Shown here piece after piece: positions 24,047 through 32,506 of a stretch of DNA of 35,813 bases. Within the stretch, counting starts at the first letter, position 1. Every line of letters starts with the position of its first letter. The notes below the pieces were generated by a model. It was given only the letters and a program-made list of their open reading frames with translations, had not been told where the DNA came from and did no database searches. The stretch comes from Gemmatimonadota bacterium (GTDB taxonomy: Bacteria > Gemmatimonadota > Gemmatimonadetes > Longimicrobiales > Gaopeijiaceae), in contig JADFRS010000018.1 of NCBI GenBank assembly GCA_022561145.1, positions 1-35,813 of the forward strand. The letters are read 5' to 3'. Both the position numbers and the translations under genes were made by a program.

Positions 24047-25399
24047 CTACTTGCCTATGCAGAACTCGTCGAAGAGTGCGTCGAGCACCTCCTCCGAGGC
24101 GATGACCCCGAGAAGTTCCTCCAGCGCGCTCTCCGCCGGTCGAAGATGCGTGGATGCCAACTCCGCCGGTACCCCCTCTCTCAGGGCAGCGGAAAACGCG
24201 CGAACGCCCTCGAGCGCACGCCGCACGCCGTCGGCCTGTCTCTTGCGCGTCAGCACCGGCGCATCGGCCCGGGCGCTGACGAGACCTTGGAAGACGAGGG
24301 AAGGGAGTTTCTCCCGCAGTCGCCCCAGTCCCTCCCCAGTCAACGTGGAGACGACCACGTGATCCTCTTCGCCCAGGGCCTCTCCAGCCACATCGACGAG
24401 GTCGGCCTTGGTACGCACCACGACCACCTCCTTCCCGGCGAGAGACTCGGCGAACATCGCCTCGTCCTCCTCGACTGGGCGTCCGGCCTCGACGCACAAC
24501 AACACGAGGTCGGCACCCTCCAGGTAACGCCTGGCCACCTCCACCCCCAACCGCTCCACACGCTCGTCCGTGTCGTGGATCCCCGCCGTATCCACGAGGC
24601 GGAACGGAAATCCGCCGAGCGAAACCACAGCCTCCAACGCGTCACGCGTGGTGCCGGGCACCTCGGTAACGATGGCACGCTCCACCCCCAGCATGGCATT
24701 GAACAAGCTGGACTTGCCCGAGTTGGGTCGGCCGGCGAGCACCGTCACCGCTCCCTCGCGAAGCAACTCGCCCTCGGGTGCCGTCGCCAGCAACTCCTCT
24801 AGGGCACCCACCACGGAGTCGGCCTCGGTGGCGATGGAGTCCGGTGGCATCGGCGCCTCGTCCTCTTCCGGAAAGTCGATGTGTTGGACGAGATGCGCCT
24901 CCAGCCGGACCAACCGCTCTTTCAGATCGGCCAACCGCGATGACAACCCTCGCTCCAACTGAAAGATCGCCGCCTGATGGAACTCTCGGCTCTGCCCATC
25001 GATGAGATCGAGGATGGCTTCGGCTTGTACCAAATCGAGTTTCCCATTCAGGTACGCGCGCCGCGTGAACTCACCCGGCTCGGCCCGTCGGGCACCGGCA
25101 CCGATGAACGCCTCTTCGATCAGGGCCGGAGTCAGCCACCCGCCGTGGCTCGAGACCTCCACCATGTCCTCGCCGGTGTAGCTCTCGGGTCCCCGGAACA
25201 CCGTCACGACGGCGTGGTCGAGAACGCGTCCGTCGGCAGGATCAGCGAGCGTGCAGAGCGTGGGTCGGCGAACCTCGGGAAAACGGCCCGAGTCACCCAG
25301 GAGTGCGGAAAGGATCTCCGACGAGCGATCGCCCGAGAGTCGGATCACGGCGAGAGCGCTCCGCCCCGGTGGTGTCGCCAGCGCAACGATGGTGTCCAT
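24047..25399 (-). CDS. mnmE: tRNA modification GTPase MnmE (TrmE)
   Basis: This ~450-residue potassium-activated GTPase partners MnmG in U34 tRNA modification. It has an N-terminal folate-binding domain (ALATPPGRSALAVIRLSG; GEFTRRAYLNGKLDLVQAEA) and a helical domain. The inserted G domain shows GRPNSGKSS, the G2 motif GTTRD and DTAG, and the protein ends in the diagnostic FCIGK, whose Cys is required for activity. I prefer ATG 25399. A GTG directly before it (25402) is also in frame. It lies 33 bases after yidC, giving the classic order rpmH-rnpA-yidD-yidC-mnmE-mnmG without the jag (khpB) gene often found between yidC and mnmE. Confidence 0.96.
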   Translation of the reverse strand: MDTIVALATPPGRSALAVIRLSGDRSSEILSALLGDSGRFPEVRRPTLCTLADPADGRVLDHAVVTVFRGPESYTGEDMVEVSSHGGWLTPALIEEAFIGAGARRAEPGEFTRRAYLNGKLDLVQAEAILDLIDGQSREFHQAAIFQLERGLSSRLADLKERLVRLEAHLVQHIDFPEEDEAPMPPDSIATEADSVVGALEELLATAPEGELLREGAVTVLAGRPNSGKSSLFNAMLGVERAIVTEVPGTTRDALEAVVSLGGFPFRLVDTAGIHDTDERVERLGVEVARRYLEGADLVLLCVEAGRPVEEDEAMFAESLAGKEVVVVRTKADLVDVAGEALGEEDHVVVSTLTGEGLGRLREKLPSLVFQGLVSARADAPVLTRKRQADGVRRALEGVRAFSAALREGVPAELASTHLRPAESALEELLGVIASEEVLDALFDEFCIGK

Positions 25400-25435
25400 C
25401 ACGGTCGTGGCCTCGGCCCATCCGGGCCGCCCCGT

Positions 25436-27130
25436 TCAGCTCTTCGCCGAACGCTGGACAGCCTGAATCTTCTGGCGCTCCTTGGCAATCAAGTACTGCT
25501 GTGGAAGCGTAGCGAGGTTCGCGGTCAAGTAATAGAGGTTCAGCCCCGACGCCAGGTTGAGGAAGATGAACATCATCATCGGAGGCATCATCCACATCAT
25601 CATCTTCATCTGTGGATTCGGGGCCTCCTGGTACCGTATCATGATCCACTGCATGAGGAACATGGAAAGTCCCAGCAGTACCGGCAGGATATAAAACGGA
25701 TCCGCGGCCGAGAGGTTGGGGAGCCACAGGAAGGGCTCTCCTCGCAGCTCGATCGTGTTCTGGAACACGAAGAACAATGTGATCAAGATCGGCCACGGAA
25801 GCAGCATCGGCAGGCACCCCGCCAAGGGGTTGAAGCCGTGCTCCTTGTACAGCTTCATCATTTCCTTCTGAAGTTTTTCAGGCTGGTCCTTGTACTTGGC
25901 CTGAATCTCCTGCAACAGCGGCTGCACGGCCATGTTCTTCATCTGGGAGCGCATGGCCTTCTGGTTGAGCGGGAACAGGAGCACCCGCATCATGATCCCG
26001 AAAATGATCAGCACCCAACCGTATCCGACGTTCAGCCGGTCGTGAAGGTAGTTCAGAATGCCCAGCACGATTCCGACGAATGGACGGACCATCGGGCGCA
26101 TCCACCGCCAGCCGTAAGGGTTCACTTCCTCGAGATCGTTGTCGAACGAACTCAGCAGCGCACGGTTCTGTGGCGCCAGGAGCAGCCGGTGTTCGACCAC
26201 GCCCCTCGATCCCACGGGCTGGGATACCGCCACGTAGGCTTGGTCGTCCGCGGGTACCGGCTCGGAGATCAAACCACCCAAGTAGTCGGTCGTCTCGGCG
26301 TCGGTGCCCGGCATGATTGCGAAGACGAAATACTTGCTCTTGATCGCAGCCCAGATGAACGGCCCGGACTCGATCTTGGGCTCATCCGCTTTGCTCAGCA
26401 ATTGGGCACGGATGCCATCTTGGAGGTGGTTGGTGACATAGGCCAAGGCGCGGGATTCGTCCGCGATGCGGCCCTCGTTATAGGCGATTCCCGTGCCGAG
26501 ATCGGTGAGCAGCAGGTCGGCATCTACGCCCTCGATCCGGGTGCTTACATTCACCAGGTAGCTGTCCGGCTCGAACGTGTACGTGGTCGAGAGGGCGAAC
26601 GGTGCAGTGGGGTGTCGATACGTGAACGTGAGCGTCCGGGGACGTCCACCCTCGCGTAACCTCAGGCCATCACGCGGGACCACGTCGAACAGCTGATCCG
26701 TCAGGTCGAGCACGTTCTCGCCCACCTGGATGCGGCTTCCCAGAGCGCCGCTGCCGGCGGGAATCAACTCGACGAGTCCATCCCCGCCGCGTCCATCCTC
26801 CGCGAACGAGACGAAATCCGTGAGGACCGCCGACGTGAGGTTGGCACCACGTGAGGAAAAGGTGAACCGATAGAGGGGTCCGTCCACGACCACATCGCGC
26901 GCCTCTTCGGCAGCCGGCTCCACAGGCGCCGGCGTTCGCACCTCTGGGACCGAGGGTATCTCGAGCGGAGGAGTCGCCCTACCCTCGGTCGGGGCCAGCA
27001 CGCCTGGGTCGGCTTCCGTGCCCGGAAGATCGAGCTGCTCCGAGCGAATCGGCGGGAACAGGATGTTCGTCCCCACCAGGACGAGGATCATCAGGGAAAT
27101 CGCGAGCACAAACCGGGATTCTTGATTCAT
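25436..27130 (-). CDS. yidC: Membrane protein insertase YidC
   Basis: This 564-residue insertase is of the long diderm type. It has an N-terminal membrane helix (about 7-26), a Pro/Glu-rich linker, a large periplasmic beta-sandwich domain (about 80-340) and the conserved five-helix insertase core. The core shows [18 protein letters not shown], then [35 protein letters not shown] and [12 protein letters not shown] at the end. The hydrophilic-groove Arg is likely within the core's first membrane helix region. The long periplasmic domain implies an outer-membrane-bearing organism. Its ATG overlaps the yidD stop by four bases (ATGA). Confidence 0.96.
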   Translation of the reverse strand: MNQESRFVLAISLMILVLVGTNILFPPIRSEQLDLPGTEADPGVLAPTEGRATPPLEIPSVPEVRTPAPVEPAAEEARDVVVDGPLYRFTFSSRGANLTSAVLTDFVSFAEDGRGGDGLVELIPAGSGALGSRIQVGENVLDLTDQLFDVVPRDGLRLREGGRPRTLTFTYRHPTAPFALSTTYTFEPDSYLVNVSTRIEGVDADLLLTDLGTGIAYNEGRIADESRALAYVTNHLQDGIRAQLLSKADEPKIESGPFIWAAIKSKYFVFAIMPGTDAETTDYLGGLISEPVPADDQAYVAVSQPVGSRGVVEHRLLLAPQNRALLSSFDNDLEEVNPYGWRWMRPMVRPFVGIVLGILNYLHDRLNVGYGWVLIIFGIMMRVLLFPLNQKAMRSQMKNMAVQPLLQEIQAKYKDQPEKLQKEMMKLYKEHGFNPLAGCLPMLLPWPILITLFFVFQNTIELRGEPFLWLPNLSAADPFYILPVLLGLSMFLMQWIMIRYQEAPNPQMKMMMWMMPPMMMFIFLNLASGLNLYYLTANLATLPQQYLIAKERQKIQAVQRSAKS

Positions 27131-27384
27131 TGATCGCTCATCTCTGACTTCATCCCACTTCCCCCCTCAACCCTTGGCACGGGGTCATAACCCCACTTGC
27201 CGAACGGATGACAGCGAAACACGCGCTTCGCCGCCAGCCAACTCCCATACGATGTCCCATGCTGCTCGATGGCCTCCGCAGCGTACGCCGAGCACGTGGG
27301 CGTGAAGCGACACGAGGCTGGCGACAGCGGGGAGATCCCTCGCTGGTAGATACGGATCAATCCGAGTAAAACTTTTCCGAGCAC
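27127..27384 (-). CDS. yidD: Membrane protein insertion efficiency factor YidD
   Basis: This 85-residue protein matches the YidD family: amphipathic [20 protein letters not shown], the triple-Cys region ([15 protein letters not shown]) and [17 protein letters not shown]. It is membrane-associated and thought to assist YidC-dependent insertion. The start is a GTG with GGAGG just upstream, inside the last 28 bases of rnpA. The stop overlaps yidC. This arrangement is highly conserved in bacteria. Confidence 0.95.
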   Translation of the reverse strand: MLGKVLLGLIRIYQRGISPLSPASCRFTPTCSAYAAEAIEQHGTSYGSWLAAKRVFRCHPFGKWGYDPVPRVEGGSGMKSEMSDQ

Positions 27385-27764
27385 AACGCCTCCGCTACTC
27401 CCCTTACCTCGGCCCTCAGTGTGGCATAGCCAACGCCATAGGCCTCTCTCTTAGCTCGAACCAGTACATCCAGGTTCCGCCCCGACTCCCGCAGATACGG
27501 CAGCACCTCGGTGCGCGCTATCTCGCGAAGCCTCCTCTTGAGACGGTTCCGATCGACGATGCGGCGCCGGTGCTTGGGCACGATCACGCCCAGCCGAGGA
27601 CGAGAAAAGGGGGAAGGCAAAAAGAAGACGTCGAGGTTCGCCGTCCTCTTCCGCTTCCCCCGCCTCAGGAGCCAACGGATTTCGGTAGACCGCTGGATCC
27701 GGCTCGAACGCGGCAGCCGCTGCGTTGGGGCGCCGCGGTCCAAGCGCGGGCCGCCGGTGTCCAC
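27357..27764 (-). CDS. rnpA: Ribonuclease P protein component
   Basis: RnpA is the protein subunit of RNase P, which matures tRNA 5' ends. This 135-residue protein has the RNR signature [13 protein letters not shown] in the middle, preceded by a basic strand ([12 protein letters not shown]) and followed by [13 protein letters not shown]. The N-terminus ([20 protein letters not shown]) is typical; the GTG at 27764 adds about 17 residues before it. It starts four bases after rpmH and overlaps yidD. The RNase P RNA gene is not in the window. Confidence 0.93.
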   Translation of the reverse strand: MDTGGPRLDRGAPTQRLPRSSRIQRSTEIRWLLRRGKRKRTANLDVFFLPSPFSRPRLGVIVPKHRRRIVDRNRLKRRLREIARTEVLPYLRESGRNLDVLVRAKREAYGVGYATLRAEVRGVAEALCSEKFYSD

Positions 27765-27768
27765 CGAC

Positions 27769-27918
27769 TTACTTGGAGCCGATCTTCACCACCAAGCGTC
27801 CCCTCCCGCGAACACGACGCCTGGCGAGGGTGGCACGCCCACCTCGAGTCTTCATGCGCAACCGGAATCCGTGCTTGTTCACACGCTTACGATTTCGTGG
27901 CCTATATGTCGGCTTCAT
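27769..27918 (-). CDS. rpmH: 50S ribosomal protein L34
   Basis: This is a 49-residue, Arg/Lys-rich protein, too short for many gene finders. It begins [18 protein letters not shown] and has the L34 hallmark [15 protein letters not shown], followed by a slightly long C-terminal tail ([10 protein letters not shown]). L34 is part of the large ribosomal subunit. It is the first gene of the rpmH-rnpA-yidD-yidC run and is divergent from dnaA across 195 bases, the ancestral arrangement near bacterial origins. Confidence 0.97.
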   Translation of the reverse strand: MKPTYRPRNRKRVNKHGFRLRMKTRGGRATLARRRVRGRGRLVVKIGSK

Positions 27919-27965
27919 GCCTCACTACCTACTCTCATTCTCGATCGCTGAATTCGGAGCATGAA

Positions 27966-27995
27966 AAGATATCCGAGGCCCGGAACCGAGGTCAA
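27966..27995 (-). promoter_or_regulatory. Probable rpmH operon promoter
   Basis: On the minus strand, TTGACC (27995-27990), an 18-base spacer and TATCTT (27971-27966) give a good housekeeping promoter. It would start transcription about 40 bases before the rpmH ATG. Confidence 0.55.
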
Positions 27996-28045
27996 GGCCA
28001 TGACAACGAAAAAGTGCTAGAAACCGACGTGTTCCGAGGGCTCGT

Positions 28046-28074
28046 TTGACTTTTCCACATGCCCTGTCTAGTCT
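28046..28074 (+). promoter_or_regulatory. Probable dnaA promoter overlapping a DnaA-box-like site
   Basis: TTGACT (28046-28051), a 17-base spacer and TAGTCT (28069-28074) form a plausible promoter about 40 bases before the dnaA ATG. TTTTCCACA (28051-28059), one mismatch from the DnaA box TTATCCACA, begins on the last base of the -35 hexamer and runs into the spacer. That position would let DnaA repress its own gene, as known in other bacteria. Autoregulation here is an inference. Confidence 0.55.
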
Positions 28075-28113
28075 CTCCGCCCCCGCCCCGGTCAACACCC
28101 CACCGATGCGTCA

Positions 28114-29484
28114 ATGGAGCTAACCGCAGCCGAGGTTTGGACCCGCGTCCTGAGCGCAGCGCGGGCCAGCTTGCCGGAGCAAAGCTATCGGACTTGGCTC
28201 GCCGGCTCCTCCGCTATCGCCCTCACCGACGATGAACTCCTGGTCGAGTGCGCGAGCGAGTTTCACGTAGAGTGGATCGAGGACAGGTACGGAGCCATGC
28301 TGAGCGAGTTGGCCGGACGACTCCTCGGCAGGGAGCTTCGGTTGAGCTTCCGCCCAGGCGACCCGGAACCGGCAGCCTCGGTCCCCGCGGTCGAGGTGGC
28401 CGCTCCGACCCTGCCGACGAAAGGCGGTCCATCCCTCGCTCGTGAGCGGCCCTCCGGAATCAACGAGCGCTACACCTTCGAGCGCTTCGTGGTGGGGAAT
28501 AACAACCAGCTCGCCTCGGCAGCCTGCCACGCGGTCGCCCGGGAGCCGGCGAGAATGTACAACCCGCTCTTCCTGTACGGTGGCGTGGGGCTGGGGAAGA
28601 CCCACCTCATGCACGCTATCGCGAATGCGATTCTCGCCACCCGCCCAGAGACCCGGGTCTCCTACGTACCGTCCGAACGATTCACGAACGAACTCGTGAC
28701 CTCGATCCAGGCGGGCACGACTCCCGATTTTCGGCGGCGTTACCGGCAAATGGACCTGCTGCTCGTCGACGACATCCACTTCCTCGAGGGTAAGGAACGA
28801 ACTCAAGAGGAGTTCTTCCACACATTCAACGCGCTGTACGACGCCCGTAAGCAGATCATCCTGACCAGCGACCGGCCGCCGAAGGAACTCCCGGGACTCG
28901 AGGAGCGACTGATCTCACGGTTCGAGTGGGGGCTGGTAGCCGATATCAAGCCGCCCGACTACGAAACCCGCGTGGCGATCCTCAGGAAGAAGGCCGAGGA
29001 GGACTCACTGTTTCTGGACCCCGAGGTCATCGACTTCATTGCCCGCTCGTGCACCAACTCGGTCCGGGAACTGGAAGGGGCCGTCATCAAGCTCCTCGCA
29101 TACTCCTCTTTGACGAACCAGGAAATCACCGTAGATCTCGCGCAAACATCGCTCCTGAGTTCCGGCGGTGTGATCGGAGGAGTAGGCGAGCCACTCGGCC
29201 CCGAGCGAGTCAGCGAAACGGTCGCAAGCCGGTGGAAAGTGACCTCGGACGGCCTGAGCTCGAAGCGTCGTACAAAAGACTTGACGGTCCCCCGCCAAGT
29301 CGCCATGTACCTGATCAGGGATCTCCTGGATCTCCCGCTCGCACAGATCGGCAAGTTGTTCGGCGGGAGGGACCACTCCACCGTAATTCACTCGATCCGG
29401 AAGGTCGAAGACGCGATGGGTGGAGATCCGGATTTCCGTCGCGAAGTCGAGTCCGTTCGAGAAGAACTCAGAAAGCCTTTTTGA
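28114..29484 (+). CDS. dnaA: Chromosomal replication initiator protein DnaA
   Basis: This 456-residue AAA+ initiator has all four domains. Domain I is about 1-80 (VWTRVLSAARASLPEQSYRT) and the Pro-rich linker is about 81-115. Domain III carries Walker A GGVGLGKTH (Lys162) and Walker B LLLVDDIHF (Asp219/Asp220). The C-terminal helix-turn-helix ends in FGGRDHSTVIHSIRKVE, which contacts DnaA boxes. Domain I starts exactly at this ATG, but no Shine-Dalgarno sequence precedes it. A five-codon overlapping frame (28106-28123) spans the start. dnaA reads away from rpmH and toward oriC and dnaN. Confidence 0.97.
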   Translation: MELTAAEVWTRVLSAARASLPEQSYRTWLAGSSAIALTDDELLVECASEFHVEWIEDRYGAMLSELAGRLLGRELRLSFRPGDPEPAASVPAVEVAAPTLPTKGGPSLARERPSGINERYTFERFVVGNNNQLASAACHAVAREPARMYNPLFLYGGVGLGKTHLMHAIANAILATRPETRVSYVPSERFTNELVTSIQAGTTPDFRRRYRQMDLLLVDDIHFLEGKERTQEEFFHTFNALYDARKQIILTSDRPPKELPGLEERLISRFEWGLVADIKPPDYETRVAILRKKAEEDSLFLDPEVIDFIARSCTNSVRELEGAVIKLLAYSSLTNQEITVDLAQTSLLSSGGVIGGVGEPLGPERVSETVASRWKVTSDGLSSKRRTKDLTVPRQVAMYLIRDLLDLPLAQIGKLFGGRDHSTVIHSIRKVEDAMGGDPDFRREVESVREELRKPF

Positions 29485-29641
29485 ATGCTGTGGAGAGACG
29501 GGGAAACCATGTGGAGAAACCACGAGATGCCCACATCGAGTTCTCGCCATCCACATTCAGCGCTTGTTTTCCACCTGGACAGCACAGCGAGATCTCGCGC
29601 ACTGGGGCGCTCCATGCGACTATTCCACGAATCCACAGGCT

Positions 29642-29653
29642 CTACTACTACTA
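29642..29653 (+). repeat. Four tandem CTA trinucleotides (DnaA-trio pattern)
   Basis: CTACTACTACTA lies five bases after the DnaA-box-like GAATCCACA (29629-29637), with GGCT between, and leads into CTTTATATATAG. Its complement read 3' to 5' is GAT repeated four times, the DnaA-trio motif on which DnaA assembles along single strands in other bacteria. Confidence 0.75.
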
Positions 29654-29683
29654 GTCTTTATATATAGACACTCTCTAAAGACA

Positions 29684-29711
29684 TTCAGACTGTGAATAAT
29701 TCAGATATAAT
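29684..29711 (+). promoter_or_regulatory. Probable dnaN promoter
   Basis: TATAAT (29706-29711) is a perfect -10 box. TTCAGA (29684-29689) at 16-base spacing could serve as a weak -35. The DnaA-box-like TGTGAATAA (29691-29699) falls in the spacer, so DnaA occupancy of the origin could affect dnaN expression. Confidence 0.5.
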
Positions 29712-29732
29712 CGCACACGGAGCCGAGACTCG

Positions 29733-30845
29733 ATGAAATTCACAATCACGCGCCAGCACCTGCACAAGGGACTTGTCGCAGTCTCCGCCAGCATTCCGAC
29801 CAAGACCACCTTACCCGTGCTCTCGAACATTCTCTTCGAGGCCGGCCAGGATGGAGTCTGGATGAGTGGTACGGATCTGGATGTGGCCGTTCGCGTTTTA
29901 GTACCTGCTGACGTCGAGGAACAGGGGAGCCTCACGGCTCCGGGCAAGAAGCTTCAGGAGATTACCAAGGAACTGCCGGATGAACCCGTGGAGGTTCTTA
30001 CTCGGGGTGACCAGATCGAGCTCAAATGCGGCCGGGCACACTTCAAGTTGAACGGGCTACCTGCCGAAGAGTTTCCGACCTTGCCCGAAGTGAATTTCGA
30101 TGAAGGGTGGACGGTCGAAGGTGGGCACCTCCATAGCTTGATTCAGCACACGGCGTTCGCCGTCTCGACAGAAGAAAGCCGCCCCATTTTGAATGGCGCT
30201 CTGTGGGAACTGCGCGACGGACAGATGGGGATGGTGGCCACGAACGGGCATCGCTTGGCACGCATGAGCGTTCCGGCCGAATCGTCGTCTGCGCCGAGTG
30301 CCGATTTCATCGTGCCGCCTGCGGCGCTCGGGCAGGTACAGCGGCTCTTCAAGGAGACCGACAAACTGCAGGTGGCTTACAGCGGAAATCATCTTGGCTT
30401 CAGGGCTTCGGGCACCGAGGTCTACACACGGTTGATCGAGGGAAGCTATCCGAACTACGAACAAGTGATTCCCAAAGACAACGACAAGGTGGCGGTAATC
30501 GACAAGAACCTGCTGGTTGCAGCCGTGCGACGAATGGCTGTGGTTGCGAGCGATCAGACCCATCGTCTCCGGATGACACTCGAGCCGGGCCGAGTCCACC
30601 TGAACGTTCAGACCCCCGACCTCGGGGAGGGGCACGACGAACTGGAAGTTCAGTACGAGGGTGAGGGCCTCGAGATCGGCTTCAATGCGGCATACCTTCT
30701 CGAGGTGCTTCGTCACATGCCGACCGACGATATCAAGATGAGCTTCAAAGCTCCCGAACGGGCGGCAACAGTGGTTCCGGTGCCCGATGAAGGAGAGGAG
30801 ATAGACTACCTCTGCTTGGTGATGCCGCTACGCTTGCTGGACTAG
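29733..30845 (+). CDS. dnaN: DNA polymerase III beta subunit (sliding clamp)
   Basis: This 370-residue protein forms the dimeric ring that tethers polymerase III to DNA. Three repeated clamp folds are visible, with family landmarks MKFTITRQHLHKGL, TTLPVLSNILFE, GATNGHRLA-like MVATNGHRLARMSV, LIEGSYPNYEQVIP and the C-terminal peptide-binding end YLCLVMPLRL. CGGAG lies in the leader ahead of the ATG. It is the second gene in the direction leaving oriC and ends in a hairpin shared with the convergent pyrE. Confidence 0.97.
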   Translation: MKFTITRQHLHKGLVAVSASIPTKTTLPVLSNILFEAGQDGVWMSGTDLDVAVRVLVPADVEEQGSLTAPGKKLQEITKELPDEPVEVLTRGDQIELKCGRAHFKLNGLPAEEFPTLPEVNFDEGWTVEGGHLHSLIQHTAFAVSTEESRPILNGALWELRDGQMGMVATNGHRLARMSVPAESSSAPSADFIVPPAALGQVQRLFKETDKLQVAYSGNHLGFRASGTEVYTRLIEGSYPNYEQVIPKDNDKVAVIDKNLLVAAVRRMAVVASDQTHRLRMTLEPGRVHLNVQTPDLGEGHDELEVQYEGEGLEIGFNAAYLLEVLRHMPTDDIKMSFKAPERAATVVPVPDEGEEIDYLCLVMPLRLLD

Positions 30846-30874
30846 AAGGCTGTACTTCTTCAACAGCCTTCTAG
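30842..30874. terminator. Perfect 12-bp inverted repeat between dnaN and pyrE
   Basis: CTAGAAGGCTGT (30842-30853), a nine-base loop and ACAGCCTTCTAG (30863-30874) are exactly complementary. The dnaN stop TAG (30843-30845) lies in one arm and the pyrE stop TAG (30873-30871, minus strand) lies in the other. No T-run follows on either strand, so it may act as a bidirectional RNA stabiliser or factor-dependent terminator rather than a classic intrinsic terminator. Confidence 0.7.
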
Positions 30875-31440
30875 AGCGCGAGGGCCCTGGCCCGGAGATC
30901 CGGTCCCGAAAAGGCTGCCAGCACAGCATAGCCGGAGGCTTCGATCCGTGCGCGCCCGCCCTCATCGCGATCCACGAGACAGAAGACGCCCAGTACTTCG
31001 ACCCCATGTTCCCGGACGGCCGAGATGGCAGCGAGAGCGCTGGCCCCCGATGTGATTGCGTCCTCAATGACCACGACGCGGGCGTCAGCCGGAAGGCCCC
31101 CCTCGATACGCTTGCCCGTTCCGTGGGCCTTCGCCTCCTTACGGACCGTATAGGCGTCGATAGGCGCTCCTACCGTCCAACTGTGATGGGCGATCGCGTA
31201 CGAGACCGGGTCCGCGCCGAGGGTGAGCCCACCCACATGCGTGGGGTCCCAGCCAGCCTCGCGGATGGCCCCGTAGCCGACCGCACCGACCAAGGCCTGC
31301 CCCTCCGCCGACATGGTTGTGAGCCGCGCATCCACGTAGTAGGTCGAACGTGCACCGCTCGAGAGGGTAAAATCACCGACCCGAACGGAACGCTCGGTCA
31401 GAAGGGCCTGCAGGCGTTGTCGATCAGAGGATTGGTTCAT
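30871..31440 (-). CDS. pyrE: Orotate phosphoribosyltransferase
   Basis: This 189-residue enzyme makes orotidine 5'-monophosphate from orotate and PRPP in pyrimidine synthesis. The PRPP loop VVVIEDAITSGASA (122-135), the catalytic-loop residues in RKEAKAHGTGK (Lys101, Lys104, His106) and the orotate region FTLSSGARSTYYVDAR are all present. The ATG at 31440 is chosen; the frame is open upstream, but that overlaps the divergent gene. It is transcribed against fork direction, toward dnaN, and shares a 3' hairpin with it. Confidence 0.94.
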   Translation of the reverse strand: MNQSSDRQRLQALLTERSVRVGDFTLSSGARSTYYVDARLTTMSAEGQALVGAVGYGAIREAGWDPTHVGGLTLGADPVSYAIAHHSWTVGAPIDAYTVRKEAKAHGTGKRIEGGLPADARVVVIEDAITSGASALAAISAVREHGVEVLGVFCLVDRDEGGRARIEASGYAVLAAFSGPDLRARALAL

Positions 31441-31484
31441 GCCTTCGATTGTCCGTGGGCTGGCCGAGTTAGTCAAGGCGTACA

Positions 31485-32492
31485 ATGAGCCCAGAGACAG
31501 TAATGGCGCTAACAACTACCAGGATCGGCAAGCCCAGCAGGTTCATCCTGCTGGGATCGCTGGTCCTGCTGGGGTCGTGCAACGGAGGAACCGGGCCAGC
31601 CATCGGTACGCTCCGTTTCGCCCAGTTGGGCGAAATCCGGATCCAGCTCATCCAGCCTCTACAGCTGGGCGTGGGTGAGCTTCAGCAGTCCCTCACGTGG
31701 CACTCCTCGGGCCCCTGGCGGCTCGCCGAGGGTATCTCCTACCGGGGAATCCTAGGGGACGAGCAGGTGTTGGTCAGTGAGGGCGACCCCGATTTGCTGG
31801 CGGCGGCATATGCCCAGATCATCACGCATTTGAACGAGACCACCGGGCTCGAACTCTTCATCGACGAACTCGACCCGCTGCTGGACCCGCCGTGCGGCCT
31901 TACGGGCACACGGGTGAACCTGACACTCCGCGACGAAGGAAGGAACGAAGAGGTCACGTGGAGGCGCTGTACCACCGGCGATTTCAAGAACATCAGCCCG
32001 GTGGGCGCGGGTCCGGACCCGCAGGCCAGCAGGGTCGTGCAGGCGGCACTTCTCGTGAAGGCGGCGACACTCGGAGACGGCTTCATCTCGGAGTACGAGG
32101 GCAGCGTCCCGTTCTCTACGCTCGATCGTGGTGAGAACTCCAACGCGCCGCTCGAGGGTCCGCTTTCGTTCTCCAGCGAGGCCGGCTGGCCCGAGTTTTG
32201 GGAGCAGCACACCGCGCCCGGTCAGGTGCCTCCCGCCATCGACTTCGAGGTCGACCAGGTGGTCGTTGCGGCCGTGGGTCTACGCACAGAGGCGGGTGAT
32301 TCGGTGGAGGTGCGCAGGATTCTTCGGGTGGGTGTCGGAAGCCTCACGCACATCCGGGAGCGTATTCCGGGGGACTTCTGCTCGCCCGCGGCCCGCAACC
32401 AAGTACCCTTCCACATCGTCCTGTCGCCCAAGACGCCTCTTCCCATGGCATTCGCCGAGATCCTGGTGGAGCGGGTCTCCTGCGGCCTGTGA
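31485..32492 (+). CDS. Lipoprotein with PrcB-like C-terminal domain
   Basis: This 335-residue protein has a lipoprotein signal (RFILLGSLVLLGSC, Cys32). Residues ~40-225 are of unrecognised type. The last ~105 residues resemble the PrcB-like (PF14343-type) domain: a helix with WPEFWEQHTA, then FEVDQVVVAAVGLRTEAGDS, and PGDFCSPAARNQVPFHIVLS before the final strand. In Treponema the namesake stabilises a surface protease, and the role in other bacteria is unknown. AAGG lies six bases before the ATG at 31485. ATG 31503 is an alternative. It ends 14 bases before the histidine kinase and is probably co-transcribed, possibly as an envelope input to it. The domain call is from memory and moderate. 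Confidence 0.6.
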   Translation: MSPETVMALTTTRIGKPSRFILLGSLVLLGSCNGGTGPAIGTLRFAQLGEIRIQLIQPLQLGVGELQQSLTWHSSGPWRLAEGISYRGILGDEQVLVSEGDPDLLAAAYAQIITHLNETTGLELFIDELDPLLDPPCGLTGTRVNLTLRDEGRNEEVTWRRCTTGDFKNISPVGAGPDPQASRVVQAALLVKAATLGDGFISEYEGSVPFSTLDRGENSNAPLEGPLSFSSEAGWPEFWEQHTAPGQVPPAIDFEVDQVVVAAVGLRTEAGDSVEVRRILRVGVGSLTHIRERIPGDFCSPAARNQVPFHIVLSPKTPLPMAFAEILVERVSCGL

Positions 32493-32506
32493 GTCAGGGT
32501 TCGTCG

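Larger units (their letters stand above)
29489..29711. other. Candidate chromosomal replication origin (oriC)
   Basis: The dnaA-dnaN interval holds a cluster of DnaA-box-like 9-mers. They include TGTGGAGAG (29489), TGTGGAGAA (29510), CCATCCACA (29547), TTTTCCACC (29567), GAATCCACA (29629) and TGTGAATAA (29691, the reverse of TTATTCACA). None is the perfect TTATCCACA. The last third (about 29640-29711) is strikingly AT-rich for this genome and includes CTTTATATATAG, a good unwinding element. Box, short GC spacer, CTA repeats and AT-rich tract follow in the order described for the basal unwinding system of Bacillus subtilis. Gene orientation also diverges around here. Confidence 0.85.

Noticed and set aside
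21027-24362. Long plus-strand open frames across mnmG and mnmE
   Set aside because: They are antisense shadows of well-identified minus-strand genes in GC-rich DNA and contain no recognisable domain.
27919-28113. rpmH-dnaA spacer as the main oriC
   Set aside because: It holds one box-like site that overlaps the dnaA promoter and lacks an AT-rich element or repeats. The dnaA-dnaN spacer is much stronger.
28261-28275. TTTCACGT inside dnaA as a second parS
   Set aside because: Only one half-site matches. The other half is not complementary and the site lies in conserved coding sequence.
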